A stretch of 64,000 nt of DNA. Source: an uncultured Saprospiraceae bacterium. Lineage in GTDB: Bacteria > Bacteroidota > Bacteroidia > Chitinophagales > Saprospiraceae. The DNA lies in the NCBI GenBank assembly GCA_938015435.1, contig CALLPN010000003.1, positions 372,001 through 436,000 on the forward strand, written 5' to 3'. The notes under the pieces are model-generated. The model made no database searches. It had not been told where the DNA came from and saw only the letters and a list, made by a program, of their open reading frames with translations. The translations under genes were made by a program, and so were the position numbers. This document shows positions 45,917 through 55,404 of this stretch, in pieces. Position 1 is the first letter of the stretch; the number at the start of each line of letters is the position of its first letter.

Positions 45917-47023
45917 ATGAGAATATTAATACTCTTACTCGCCATAGTTACTGTCTTTTCATGTAAGCAAGAATCGAAAGATAATAGTGCAACTCAAACA
46001 GAAATTCAGTCTGAAATAACTGATACTTTGCGTAAGCCACAAGAAAAGCACCTTAAAAACCTTCGCCAACTCACATTTGGAGGTGATAATGCAGAGGCGT
46101 ATTGGAGTTTTGATGATAAGCAGCTTGTATTCCAAGCTAGAAATGAAGCATGGGGAACAAAGTGTGATCAGATCTACATAATGGACGCTACTCAGGATTT
46201 CAGAGATGGTTCGCAACCCAAGATGGTAAGTACTGGAAAGGGTAGAACTACATGTAGTTACTTCATGCCTGGTGATAAATCAGTAATCTACGCCTCTACT
46301 CACGAAGGTGATGCTAATTGTCCACCAGAACCAGAGCGTAGAGCAGATGGTAAGTACGTATGGCCGATCTATAGTGATTTTGATATATATACTGCAGACC
46401 TAGAAGGTAATATACTCAAGAAGCTAACAGATGAGCCAGGTTACGATGCAGAAGCAACTTTATCTGCACAAGGAGATAAGATTGTATTCACTTCACTAAG
46501 AACTGGTGATCTTGAGTTATTCACTATGGATATCGATGGATCTAATGTAAAGCAAGTAACTAGTGGTTTAGGATATGATGGAGGAGCGTTCTTTTCTCCA
46601 GATGGGACTAAATTGATATTTAGATCTAGTCGTCCTACAACTGATGAAGACGTCAAAATATATAAAGACCTTCTTGCTGAAGGACTAGTAATGCCTACCA
46701 AAATGGAGCTTTACTGGTGTAATGTAGATGGATCTAATATCACTAAGATTACCGATTTGGGGAATGCTAATTGGGCACCGTTCTTTCACCCATCAGGGGA
46801 GAAAGTAATATTTGCTTCTAATCATAAAAGTAAACGCGGATTTCCATTCAATCTTTATATGATCAATTTGGACGGTTCTGGATTGGAGCAGATAACTTAT
46901 GATGAGACTTTCGATAGTTTCCCAATGTTTTCATATGATGGTAAGCAGTTGATTTTTGCCTCTAATAGAAATAATGGAGGGACTAGAGCTACCAATCTTT
47001 TCTTAGCGGACTGGGTAGAGTAG
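45917..47023 (+). CDS. PD40/TolB-like beta-propeller lipoprotein
   Basis: This protein (368 residues from the Met at 45917; an upstream Met at 45902 adds five) has a lipoprotein signal (ILLLAIVTVFSC). The mature part is a WD40-like PD40 propeller with repeats carrying DxxPxFSPDG-type turns: YDGGAFFSPDGTKLIFRSSR, WAPFFHPSGEKVIFASN and SFPMFSYDGKQLIFASNR. Such propellers occur in TolB and in prolyl-peptidase accessory domains; no catalytic domain is present. It likely acts in the periplasm or on the surface. The partner is unknown. Confidence 0.87.
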   Translation: MRILILLLAIVTVFSCKQESKDNSATQTEIQSEITDTLRKPQEKHLKNLRQLTFGGDNAEAYWSFDDKQLVFQARNEAWGTKCDQIYIMDATQDFRDGSQPKMVSTGKGRTTCSYFMPGDKSVIYASTHEGDANCPPEPERRADGKYVWPIYSDFDIYTADLEGNILKKLTDEPGYDAEATLSAQGDKIVFTSLRTGDLELFTMDIDGSNVKQVTSGLGYDGGAFFSPDGTKLIFRSSRPTTDEDVKIYKDLLAEGLVMPTKMELYWCNVDGSNITKITDLGNANWAPFFHPSGEKVIFASNHKSKRGFPFNLYMINLDGSGLEQITYDETFDSFPMFSYDGKQLIFASNRNNGGTRATNLFLADWVE

Positions 47024-47398
47024 AAATAAGTAAAAGATTGATTTAAGAGTTTGGAATTACAAGAGATAGATGATTTATTCAGCCCATGTGAGTTGGTCAA
47101 TAGATTAAGCTATATGTTTAAATCGTTCTTTTTAATTGAAAGAAAATTAGTTGAGTTAAATTAGAAAATTGGAACAAGTTTCAGTTTTTTTAAATTCTAA
47201 TATTTTCTTATTACCAATATATCATTGATAATCAAGTATATTTTCAATAGATATTTTCACGGTTTCTACTTAGTAACCAGCTATTTTAAAGTTTTTGTAG
47301 GTTTCTCTTGTGACTTTGTTAAGATTTGACGTCATAATCTTTGTGAAAGTCTATTTCACGGTTAAACAATCATTATAATCTTTTCAAAAACTATAAAT
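47024..47398. other. Intergenic region before the CmpX-like gene
   Basis: The region is AT-rich with no gene seen. A weak promoter is possible: TTTG at 47315-47318, 17 bp, then AATCTTTG at 47336-47343 (one mismatch), giving a leader of about 50 bases for the gene at 47399. Confidence 0.35.
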
Positions 47399-48577
47399 AT
47401 GGAATACCTAGAAAATCTAACCTCTTCACTAAGTACTCAATTTGGTAGTAAACTACCTGGCCTTTTAGGGGCTTTATTAGTATTAATAATTGGCTTCTTC
47501 GTTGCTAAGATTGTCAAGAAAATTGTGTTGAAGCTGATGGCGAAAACAGCTATAGATGAGAAGATTGGCCAGAAAATGCAGACATCTGTGAGAATAGATA
47601 ATTTCGTTGCAAAATTGGTTTACTACCTTATTGTATTGTTTACACTCGTAATAGTACTTGATTTGTTAGGAGCAGGTGACGTACTCGCACCATTACAAGA
47701 TATGCTAAGTAAATTTTTAGGATATATACCTAATATTATACTAGCGGGAATATTAACATTTGCTGGATATATCATCGCATCAATTGTATCAGAAGCTACT
47801 GGTTTCTTATCTGAGCGACTGGAAGGTTTTGGTAAAAGGATGGGAATGGATTCAGGATCAATGGATTTATCTAAGATAGTAAAGCAGATCGTATTCATCA
47901 TCATTTTTATCCCTATCCTTATCATGGCTTTAGATGCTTTGAACATGAGTGCTATATCTGAGCCAGCGAAAGAGATTTTGAGTACCATGATGAATGCTAT
48001 TCCAAATATAATTTTTGCAGTAGTGATAATCGGAGTATGCTTTATTATCGGAAAGTATGCAGTTGCAATAGTAACTGATCTACTTCGTAATCTTGGATTA
48101 GATGATTTATCAAATAAGATGGGACTGAATAAAATGATTGGGGAAACTTCGTTATCTGGTTTGATCGGTAGCTTAGCAATGTTCTTCATCATGTTTATGG
48201 GAGTTATATCAGCGGCAGACAAATTGGAGTTGACACAAGTACAAGATATACTTAACAATGTTATGCATATAGCGGGTAAAGTATTCTTCGGTATGATCAT
48301 ATTAATGGCAGGAATATTTATATCAAACTTAGTATCAGATATGCTTTCTAAGTCTGAAGGAAATAGCTATTTAACACCTGTTGCTAAATTTGCAATCATG
48401 GGTATATTTTTAGCTTTTGCTCTGCATACAATGGGTATAGCAGAGAGTATTGTTAATCTTGCATTTGGTCTGACACTTGGATCAGTAGCTGTAGCATTTG
48501 CTCTATCATTCGGATTAGGAGGTAGAGAAGCAGCAGGAAAACAAATGGAAAAGTTTTTCAATAAATTTGACAAGTAG
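47399..48577 (+). CDS. CmpX/mechanosensitive-channel-related membrane protein
   Basis: This 392-residue protein is made of repeated conserved membrane helices (TM_helix family): LPGLLGALLVLIIGFFVAKIVKK, PNIILAGILTFAGYIIASIVS, PNIIFAVVIIGVCFIIGKYAV and the last FGLTLGSVAVAFALSFGLGGREAAGKQ. That last block is the pore-like helix of MscS, but the beta domain that normally follows is absent and the protein ends ~15 residues later. This is the layout of CmpX-type proteins. A role in osmotic or membrane-stress response is likely by family but unproven here. Confidence 0.85.
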   Translation: MEYLENLTSSLSTQFGSKLPGLLGALLVLIIGFFVAKIVKKIVLKLMAKTAIDEKIGQKMQTSVRIDNFVAKLVYYLIVLFTLVIVLDLLGAGDVLAPLQDMLSKFLGYIPNIILAGILTFAGYIIASIVSEATGFLSERLEGFGKRMGMDSGSMDLSKIVKQIVFIIIFIPILIMALDALNMSAISEPAKEILSTMMNAIPNIIFAVVIIGVCFIIGKYAVAIVTDLLRNLGLDDLSNKMGLNKMIGETSLSGLIGSLAMFFIMFMGVISAADKLELTQVQDILNNVMHIAGKVFFGMIILMAGIFISNLVSDMLSKSEGNSYLTPVAKFAIMGIFLAFALHTMGIAESIVNLAFGLTLGSVAVAFALSFGLGGREAAGKQMEKFFNKFDK

Positions 48578-48618
48578 TAATATCTAAATATAAGTGGTGT
48601 ATACTCTATGACTCCACT

Positions 48619-48662
48619 GAATTTGCCTGAACGCTTGATATTAGAGGCGTTCAGGTAAATTC
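48619..48662 (+). terminator. Terminator after the CmpX-like gene
   Basis: A 16-bp stem with one G-U pair (48619-48634 with 48647-48662) has a 12-base loop and is followed by AATTTTTA. Confidence 0.8.
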
Positions 48663-48695
48663 AATTTTTAAATTCTCAAAATCTTACCCCAAAAG

Positions 48696-49463
48696 ATGAA
48701 TAATTTAAACTCGTATAAATCACTTGACAAGAAGGATCGTATAGATTTCTATATAGCTCTTGTTGTCATAATATCTATGTTGAGTTTTATAGTTTATTTT
48801 TCTTTTAGCGGTATTTTTTCGGGTAGTGATGAGCCAATATTGGATACAATATCTAATGATGTTCAGCTCAGTGATACTCTGGTAATAGAAGGCCAAAAAT
48901 ATGTTCCGTTTATACTTGAGAAACATTCAAATAAGAAAATTGAAAGGCCAGAGTCGATAGAGAATATCTACCCCGCAATAGTAGTAGATTCCACTGCATA
49001 TATAAATGATAGGGTAAAAACAACTAAGAGCATAGAGTCAGAAACTATTGGTAATGAGAATGTATCAGATAAAACCTCTAAAGTGATACCTAGCGTTAAT
49101 ACCATAGATGAAGGTGTTGATGAGAGTGTTTCAGATGTTGAGAATGGTAAAGAAAATATATTAGAGATCGATACTACCATAGCACTTCAAAACAATCGAG
49201 AGGCAGACGAAGAGCCTACAGTCGAGAAAGTAGCAATAGACAAATCATGCATCATAGCAGTGGGTATTTATAAAAATAAGACGAATGCTAATAAGATGAT
49301 GCTAAGATTAGAAGATGCAGGTTACAACCCATTTATTACTGCTCGTAGAAATAGACATCAAGTCCAAGTTTATCACGAATGCAACAATATAACTCTTAAC
49401 AGAGCTCTTAATGATATAAGAAAAAGCTATGCTTCCGATGCTGTGATTTTTATCAAGAAATAA
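48696..49463 (+). CDS. SPOR domain membrane protein
   Basis: This 255-residue protein has a single membrane helix (IALVVIISMLSFIVYFSF, residues ~20-37), a long acidic low-complexity linker (~45-180) and a C-terminal SPOR domain (CIIAVGIYKNKTNANKMMLRLEDAGY ... HQVQVYHEC). SPOR domains bind denuded peptidoglycan, typically at division septa. No enzymatic domain is present, so it is a possible cell-wall tether or division accessory protein. Confidence 0.83.
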   Translation: MNNLNSYKSLDKKDRIDFYIALVVIISMLSFIVYFSFSGIFSGSDEPILDTISNDVQLSDTLVIEGQKYVPFILEKHSNKKIERPESIENIYPAIVVDSTAYINDRVKTTKSIESETIGNENVSDKTSKVIPSVNTIDEGVDESVSDVENGKENILEIDTTIALQNNREADEEPTVEKVAIDKSCIIAVGIYKNKTNANKMMLRLEDAGYNPFITARRNRHQVQVYHECNNITLNRALNDIRKSYASDAVIFIKK

Positions 49464-49973
49464 CTAGGAAATTACCATTCTATAAGCTGTGATTTTATTG
49501 TTATCCATATTTTTATTATTACCATTTTGGTATCTCTTACACTTTGATTTTAGTAAAAGATATTAGTTTCTTCGCGAAGACTTAATGATTCTAGGAGCAC
49601 TCAACCTCCATTCTTTGTAAAGCAATACGATTTGCTTGATAGCTTCAATCCTAGTCGCAGTATTAAAATTATTCATTCAAGTTTTCGAAGTTATCTTTCG
49701 AATGCATAGTTATTCTCATAGCGACATTTTTTGAACCTTAGTTTGTGTAACTTTCACTTGTTGAGAAACGGAGTATTTCTATTTATACCATATCTGCTTG
49801 AAGCTGTCGCATGGATTTACAATAAATAAAAGGTGACATATTCAAACAGAAATGGTTTTAGACCTTGATACCTTTACGCTAGTCTATTTGGTCTAACAAG
49901 ATGTTTGTAAAAGGAATTTTCTGTTCGTAATGTTATGTACTAAATTTGGATTGTTTCTCTAAATTTGTAAATC
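49464..49973. other. 510-bp intergenic region
   Basis: I see no gene. Two exact TAAATTTG boxes lie near the right end (49941-49948 and 49960-49967); the second is 6 bp before the GTG start of the next gene. A short hairpin, TTCGAA with TTCGAA, lies near 49683. No strong terminator follows the SPOR gene. Confidence 0.45.
49960..49967 (+). promoter_or_regulatory. -7 element of the BNR-repeat gene
   Basis: TAAATTTG fits TAnnTTTG. It ends 6 bp before GTG 49974 and 12 bp before ATG 49980, so the leader would be nearly absent. A twin box lies 19 bp upstream. Confidence 0.45.
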
Positions 49974-52571
49974 GTGAGAATGAAATTAATAAGGATTTCA
50001 CTTTTAGCTTTGGCTTTAAGTATTATTACATTTGGGTGTATCGAAAAGAATATACCAATGAAAGCCGTGCAAACCGCCGTTGATAAAACAACCGGTTTAG
50101 AAGAGAAGCAATTTCCTTATGAACAGCAGTTCATCAATAAAAACTTTCCTTACCGCACTCCTGACTACAGAGCCTACAAACTTGCTAAAGAGGACGTAGC
50201 GAACCGAAATAAAGCAGGAGCAAGATCCGATGGAAAGTGGAAAGTGGAAGGTCCAGGTAATATAGGAGCAAGAGTAAATACACTCGCTATCAACCCTAAT
50301 AATAGTGATGAAATTATAGCAGGGTTTGCATCTGGTGGTGTATTTCGTACGATAGATAATGGAGCTAATTGGGATCCTATCTTTGATGATCAGTCAGACC
50401 TCAATATAGGAGACATTACTTATGACTCTAATAACCCCTCGACGATATATGTAGGTACAGGAGATCCTAATATCTCTGGATTCCCAAAGATAGGCTCCGG
50501 GATATTTAAAAGTGTGGATGGTGGTGATTCATGGACTTACATAGGCCTAGAGGAGTCAAGTATTATATCTCGCATTCACGTAGCACCTACTAATTCGGAC
50601 GTCTTATATGTATCTACCATGGGGCTACCTTTTATAAAGACTACAGATCGTGGTTTGTATAAGAGTGAAGACGGAGGAGATACATGGCAGCAAAAGCTTA
50701 TGATCAATGACTCCACAGGAGTGATCGATATGGTTGTCAATCCTGATGATCATAATATCTTGTACGCTGCAGGGTGGAATAGAAATAGAAGTGATAGTGT
50801 ATCACGCATTGTAGGGCCAGATGCTCGGATACATAAGTCTGTAGATGGTGGTGACACTTGGACTATGCTAGAAGGTGGATTACCGATCACTGACGAGATG
50901 GGTCGAATTGGCCTTGCTATGTCTGGACAAAACTATGATAATATATACGCTTCATATGTCAATACTGGAGGAAATGATAGCTGTTATAATGGAGGTTCAC
51001 AATTATTAGGAATCTGGAAGACGAGTGATGCAGGAGAGAATTGGACTGAGATAAATACATTACCTGAAACGGGATTACCTTGTAATACATTAGGAGGTTT
51101 TGCTTGGTATTTTGGTCAAGTAAGAGTGAATCCAATGGATGATAATGATATATTCATTTTGGGAGTCGATATGTGGCGGACTAGAAACGGAGGTTTTAGT
51201 TGGGAACGGGCTGTACCATCATGGGCTACTTATGCTGTACATGCTGATAAACACGACCTTATATTTGATGGAGATCGACTGATATTGGCGACTGATGGTG
51301 GCGCATATGAGTCGACAGATGATGGTGAAGAATGGATAGATATCGAAAATATTGCAACGACACAGTTTTATAGAGTAGGTTATAATCCTCATAGACCAGA
51401 ATGGTATTATGGAGGTGCCCAAGATAATGGAACCACAGGTGGTAATGCTGAGATAATCAACGAATGGCCAAGATTATATGGAGGTGATGGCTTTACTATA
51501 GATTTTGATCCATCGGATTCTTTGATTTATTACGCGGCCACTCAAAATGGAAATTTGGTAGTGACTTTCGACGGTGGAGAGATCTTCGATAGTGGGGGAT
51601 TTGGTTTTGATAATAGTGAAAGTACCAATTGGGATACGCCATACTTTGTGAGTAAACATGATCCCAAAGTACTTTATGCTGGAAGACAAAGTGTTTATAG
51701 AGGATTCAATGATGGATTCTTTGTCGAATGGACTAAGATAAGTGATATATTAACTGATACCACAGAAAACGATGCGTTCATCACCAGAAACATCAGTACT
51801 GTTCATCAGTCGCCACTCATAGAAGAATACTTTTACGCAGGTACAACAGATGGGCTCTTATGGTCTTCTATCAATGGTGGACAGACATGGGAAAATATAT
51901 CTGAAGGAGTGCCTTATCGGTACGTTTCAGATATCGTGGCATCTCCTAATATTCCCAATACAGCTTATGTAAGTGTAACAGGATATAAGTCGAATGATTT
52001 CGTTGCCCATATTCATCGTACCGACGACAATGGGCAGACATGGATTCCCATTAGTGGAAATCTACCTCAAATAGCTATTAATGATATTCTTGTACATCCT
52101 GATTATGACGACAATGTAATTTTCGTAGCTACTGATGGTGGAATATATTTTACAGAAAATGCTGGTGATACATGGGATAGGTTAGGTGATAATATGCCAG
52201 TCATCGAAGTGTATGATATGGCTTACAACCCGATTAAAAATGAAGTCGTAGCAGGCACATTTGCAAGAGGAATACAGACATTTGACCTTACTCAGATCAA
52301 TCTAGATAACAATCCTTCGTCTGTTGATGATATACCCAGTTATGCGATATCACTATATCCTAGTGTGGCTGTAAACCAAATTACTGTCAGATGGTCAGAT
52401 TATAGTTTTCAAAATTATAGACTTACATCATTGAATGGAAGAGTAGTAGAGATGGGAAAGGTGGTAGGAAGTAGTCAGATGATAGATGTAAGTCATTTAC
52501 GACAAGGTTCTTACGTAGTTACTTTGGAAAGTAAGGATGGGATTGTTTCTAAGCAGTTTGTTAAAATGTAG
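49974..52571 (+). CDS. BNR/sortilin-like propeller with T9SS type A domain
   Basis: This 865-residue exported protein has repeated Asp-box/BNR blades of the VPS10/sortilin type (GGVFRTIDNGANWDPIF, GIFKSVDGGDSWTYIG, RGLYKSEDGGDTWQQ, KSVDGGDTWTML, IYFTENAGDTWDRLG). These form a carbohydrate- or peptide-binding propeller, as in secreted xyloglucanases and photosystem-type repeat proteins, but no hydrolase residues are evident. The C-terminal ~75 residues (YAISLYPSVAVNQITVRW ... LRQGSYVVTLESKDG) are a T9SS type A sorting domain. The N-terminus has a lipobox (IITFGCIEK), unusual beside a T9SS tail. The start may be GTG 49974 or ATG 49980. Confidence 0.87.
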   Translation: MRMKLIRISLLALALSIITFGCIEKNIPMKAVQTAVDKTTGLEEKQFPYEQQFINKNFPYRTPDYRAYKLAKEDVANRNKAGARSDGKWKVEGPGNIGARVNTLAINPNNSDEIIAGFASGGVFRTIDNGANWDPIFDDQSDLNIGDITYDSNNPSTIYVGTGDPNISGFPKIGSGIFKSVDGGDSWTYIGLEESSIISRIHVAPTNSDVLYVSTMGLPFIKTTDRGLYKSEDGGDTWQQKLMINDSTGVIDMVVNPDDHNILYAAGWNRNRSDSVSRIVGPDARIHKSVDGGDTWTMLEGGLPITDEMGRIGLAMSGQNYDNIYASYVNTGGNDSCYNGGSQLLGIWKTSDAGENWTEINTLPETGLPCNTLGGFAWYFGQVRVNPMDDNDIFILGVDMWRTRNGGFSWERAVPSWATYAVHADKHDLIFDGDRLILATDGGAYESTDDGEEWIDIENIATTQFYRVGYNPHRPEWYYGGAQDNGTTGGNAEIINEWPRLYGGDGFTIDFDPSDSLIYYAATQNGNLVVTFDGGEIFDSGGFGFDNSESTNWDTPYFVSKHDPKVLYAGRQSVYRGFNDGFFVEWTKISDILTDTTENDAFITRNISTVHQSPLIEEYFYAGTTDGLLWSSINGGQTWENISEGVPYRYVSDIVASPNIPNTAYVSVTGYKSNDFVAHIHRTDDNGQTWIPISGNLPQIAINDILVHPDYDDNVIFVATDGGIYFTENAGDTWDRLGDNMPVIEVYDMAYNPIKNEVVAGTFARGIQTFDLTQINLDNNPSSVDDIPSYAISLYPSVAVNQITVRWSDYSFQNYRLTSLNGRVVEMGKVVGSSQMIDVSHLRQGSYVVTLESKDGIVSKQFVKM

Positions 52572-52663
52572 TCAATAGATATTTGTTGTCTTTATGAACA
52601 AAATATATTGACTGCCAGTAAATTACGTATAGCGATTTAATTTAATATTTGTGTAATTTCATG

Positions 52664-52671
52664 TATCTTCA
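52664..52671 (+). promoter_or_regulatory. Possible -7 element of xerD
   Basis: TATCTTCA matches TAnnTTTG in six of eight positions and ends 4 bp before the ATG. If real, the mRNA is leaderless. Assigned by analogy with tsaE and mfd. Confidence 0.35.
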
Positions 52672-52675
52672 CCGC

Positions 52676-53578
52676 ATGGATTGGAATAGTCTCATACGCG
52701 GATTTGAAGATTACCTTATGCTGGAAAGATCGCTCTCTCCACATAGCATAGATGCTTATGTGCGTGATATCAAAAAAGTGCAAGACTTTGTAGAGTTGAA
52801 GCAATTGGACCTGTCACCGTTACAAATCCAGTATCAAAATCTCGAAGATTTTGTGGTTTACCTATTTGAACTCGGAGTACAAGCAAAGTCACAAGCTAGA
52901 ATCATATCTGGAGTACGAGCATTTTACAAATTTTTGTTGATAGAAGATCTATTACAACATGATCCATCAGAACTACTCGAAGGACCACGATTAGGAAAAT
53001 ACTTGCCAGATACATTGAGCTATGAAGAGATAGATCTTATTATACATAGTATAGACCATAGTACAGATCATGGTCAACGAAATCGAGCTATACTTGAGAC
53101 ATTGTATTCATGTGGATTGCGTGTAAGTGAGTTGACAGGATTGAGATTGTCTCACTATTTTCCAGAAGAAGGATTCGTAAGAGTAATAGGTAAGAATAAT
53201 AAAGAACGTCTTATTCCTATCGGAAAGTCAGCTATAAAGTACATCAGCTACTATTTCCCTATTCGTAATAAAGTTACTCCAAAGCCAGGAGAAGAAGATT
53301 TTATGTTTCTCAATAGGAGAGGATCGCATCTCTCAAGGATAATGATATTCAACATAGTAAAGGATGCAGTTAAAGCTGCGGGAATAGATAAAGTAGTAAG
53401 TCCCCACACCTTCCGTCATTCGTTTGCTAGTCATATGGTAGACGCCGGAGCAGACCTGAGAAGTGTACAAGAGATGCTAGGTCATGAGTCTATTACTACC
53501 ACTGAAATATATACACACATAGATACTCAGTACTTAAGAGATGCGATTATGACGTATCATCCTAGTAATAGAAAGTAA
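52676..53578 (+). CDS. xerD: Site-specific tyrosine recombinase XerD
   Basis: XerD resolves chromosome dimers at dif with XerC. The 300-residue protein has an N-terminal SAM-like domain (LIRGFEDYLMLERSLSPHSIDAYVRDI) and a catalytic domain with Arg in SCGLRVSELTGL, the HxxR block SPHTFRHSFASHM, His in LGHESITTTEIYTH and nucleophile Tyr in that block. I start at the ATG at 52676, where homology begins; an earlier Met (52649) lies upstream of a TATCTTCA box (52664-52671). There is no adjacent attachment site or phage gene, so this is the housekeeping enzyme, not a mobile integrase. Confidence 0.94.
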   Translation: MDWNSLIRGFEDYLMLERSLSPHSIDAYVRDIKKVQDFVELKQLDLSPLQIQYQNLEDFVVYLFELGVQAKSQARIISGVRAFYKFLLIEDLLQHDPSELLEGPRLGKYLPDTLSYEEIDLIIHSIDHSTDHGQRNRAILETLYSCGLRVSELTGLRLSHYFPEEGFVRVIGKNNKERLIPIGKSAIKYISYYFPIRNKVTPKPGEEDFMFLNRRGSHLSRIMIFNIVKDAVKAAGIDKVVSPHTFRHSFASHMVDAGADLRSVQEMLGHESITTTEIYTHIDTQYLRDAIMTYHPSNRK

Positions 53579-53625
53579 ATAATTATGAGCTTCCAGTTCA
53601 TAACTTCAAATTGTATTCTAATTAT

Positions 53626-53667
53626 AATAAAAAAAGTCCTTTGAGTAATCAAAGGGCTTTTTTTATT
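53626..53667. terminator. Bidirectional terminator, xerD / TPR gene
   Basis: A 19-bp stem with one G-U pair (53626-53644 with 53649-53667) has a 4-base GTAA loop and A/T tracts at both feet. It serves the convergent xerD (+) and TPR (-) genes. Confidence 0.9.
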
Positions 53668-53705
53668 TGATTATGAACCACAGATATGTATGTTGTGATT
53701 CGTAA

Positions 53706-54755
53706 TTATTTCGCTTTGGCCTTAGCCTTAGGTTTCTTTTTTCCTCGTTGTGCTAATACATTCTTAGCCATTTCATCCCCTAAGTCTGCAGCGTCTTTAA
53801 GATCTTTGATGAATCCATTTTTACCCATCTTTTGCTTAGCTAAACCTCGAGTTCTCAATATCTCAGCAGTACTGACTGTTGGATGTTCTGGTAATTCGAG
53901 TGCAGCATCCAAGCTTTTAAGAATATCTTCAGTTTCGTCCATTTCTTGGAGCACAACAGCATAATTGAAGTATGCTTGCTTTTTCCAAATCTTATTAGGA
54001 TTATCGTCTTTAAAAGCTCTTTTGGTAAATAGCTTTAGGTCGAAAGCTGCCTTATCCCATTGCTTTAGCTGCATATGGCACAGAGATTTCTGTCTTCGTG
54101 CTTTCCAGTAGATCGGTTGAAGAGCCACGGTGTTCTTAAGTGTTACATTGTAGTTTTTGATAGCTTCTTCCCAATCTTCTTTTAAGAAGTGAATCTTTGC
54201 CTTACCGTAATATGCTGTCGGTATAGTAGAATCAATATCTATACACTTGTTATAATCTCTAAGTGCATTGTGATAATCTTTCAGATAGAAATTAACCTTA
54301 GCTCTTCGCTCATATGCCATAGCATGACGATCGTATTTCTCGATCGCTTTATCTAGTGCTTCAATCGCTTCCTTTTCTTTTCCGATCTGCTTTACTAGGT
54401 CTCGCCCTTTAAGAAAAGATTGCACTGCAGCTTTGTCAGATTTAGGTTCCATCATCTCGTAATAGAGGATTTTTCCTTCATCTAATAGCCATGCTCTTAC
54501 AGACCCAGATATAGCAAATTGCGAACAGTAGTCAATTAAGCTTGTAGTATTTCTAAAATGCTTATCCGAACTTGTTCCTACAAATCTCGGAATATCAAGA
54601 AGAAGTTTTTCTTTGTTGAATATCTCTTCTGAAGCAAATATCATTTCATTTCGATGATAGTTTTCAGCACGATACTCAAACATTTTGAACACCTTATCAT
54701 AACTCTTCTGAGTTGCAAATTCTAATCTTCCTTGAATTATAGTTTTAAAAAACAT
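53706..54755 (-). CDS. TPR-repeat protein with Lys/Ala-rich tail
   Basis: This 349-residue cytosolic protein has tetratricopeptide repeats across residues ~130-320 (EAIEALDKAIEKYDRHAMAYERRAKVNFYLKDYHNALRDYNKCIDID-type units). The N-terminal ~110 residues, which are not repeats, resemble no family I know. The last 12 residues are almost purely basic (GKKKPKAKAKAK), like histone H1-type or ribosomal tails, and may bind nucleic acid or acidic partners. It shares a bidirectional terminator with xerD. Confidence 0.78.
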   Translation of the reverse strand: MFFKTIIQGRLEFATQKSYDKVFKMFEYRAENYHRNEMIFASEEIFNKEKLLLDIPRFVGTSSDKHFRNTTSLIDYCSQFAISGSVRAWLLDEGKILYYEMMEPKSDKAAVQSFLKGRDLVKQIGKEKEAIEALDKAIEKYDRHAMAYERRAKVNFYLKDYHNALRDYNKCIDIDSTIPTAYYGKAKIHFLKEDWEEAIKNYNVTLKNTVALQPIYWKARRQKSLCHMQLKQWDKAAFDLKLFTKRAFKDDNPNKIWKKQAYFNYAVVLQEMDETEDILKSLDAALELPEHPTVSTAEILRTRGLAKQKMGKNGFIKDLKDAADLGDEMAKNVLAQRGKKKPKAKAKAK

Positions 54756-55404
54756 CTTCTATCTAGCTTACAGGTAATGCACAATTGGTTTGGGGTATTC
54801 TTAACGTACAGAAAAAACTATTCCAAACTCTAAGTATAAGAACACCAAAATGTGTCAAAAGATTTTTAAATCTTAAAACTAGTTGATGAAAATGACTTAT
54901 GGTAATGGAACAGGCTTGTCTGTTGCGAATAGTAAAGAACGTTAAAAAAGACTGAAAATCAAAGAGATATCTCGATCAGTAATCGGATTAGTAACTTCAA
55001 ATTGTTGATAAAGCATCAATATTTTGTTCGAATAAAGTTGATTTACCTATTTGGAATTATCGTATAAGATAATTTTATATTCTTATCTATTTGAAGTTTA
55101 GGTTACAATGAATTATTCTAAATGATATACTTGGGTTTTTGAGTTTATATCTTTGAATCAAATATTGTTGAAAAAAATATCAAAAAACATCAAATTTATA
55201 TTGAAGACAAATAGTTGTAGTTAAGGTTTTCAAAATGTGGAACAGATATCGCTTTTAAGATTGTTATACTTACAAGGATGTATATTCACTAAAGTAAAAA
55301 TACAATGCTTGGTAGTCAGGTATTTATTCCGAAGAAGACGTTACATCATTAAAAATATCAAGTGAGATATACTCTACTCGCCGAACTATTCGAAATATAA
55401 AACT
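54756..55404. other. 649-bp AT-rich intergenic region
   Basis: This is a divergent gap between the TPR gene and the PorE-like gene. An exact TATCTTTG lies at 55148-55155, which would give the PorE-like gene a ~245-base leader with no evident coding frame longer than 15 codons. I see no repeat, hairpin terminator or RNA gene. Confidence 0.45.

Noticed and set aside
47623-48300. A 225-codon open frame on the minus strand across the CmpX-like gene
   Set aside because: It is antisense to a gene rich in hydrophobic codons, and it has no recognisable domain, ribosome-binding site or promoter; such mirror frames are common opposite membrane-protein genes.
48696-49463. Acidic SPOR protein as a surface adhesin
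   Set aside because: The SPOR domain and single helix point to an inner-membrane peptidoglycan-binding role; there is no T9SS tail or signal.
52649-53578. xerD as a phage or integrative-element integrase
   Set aside because: It lacks an adjacent att repeat, tRNA or phage genes, and its length and motifs match the housekeeping XerD.
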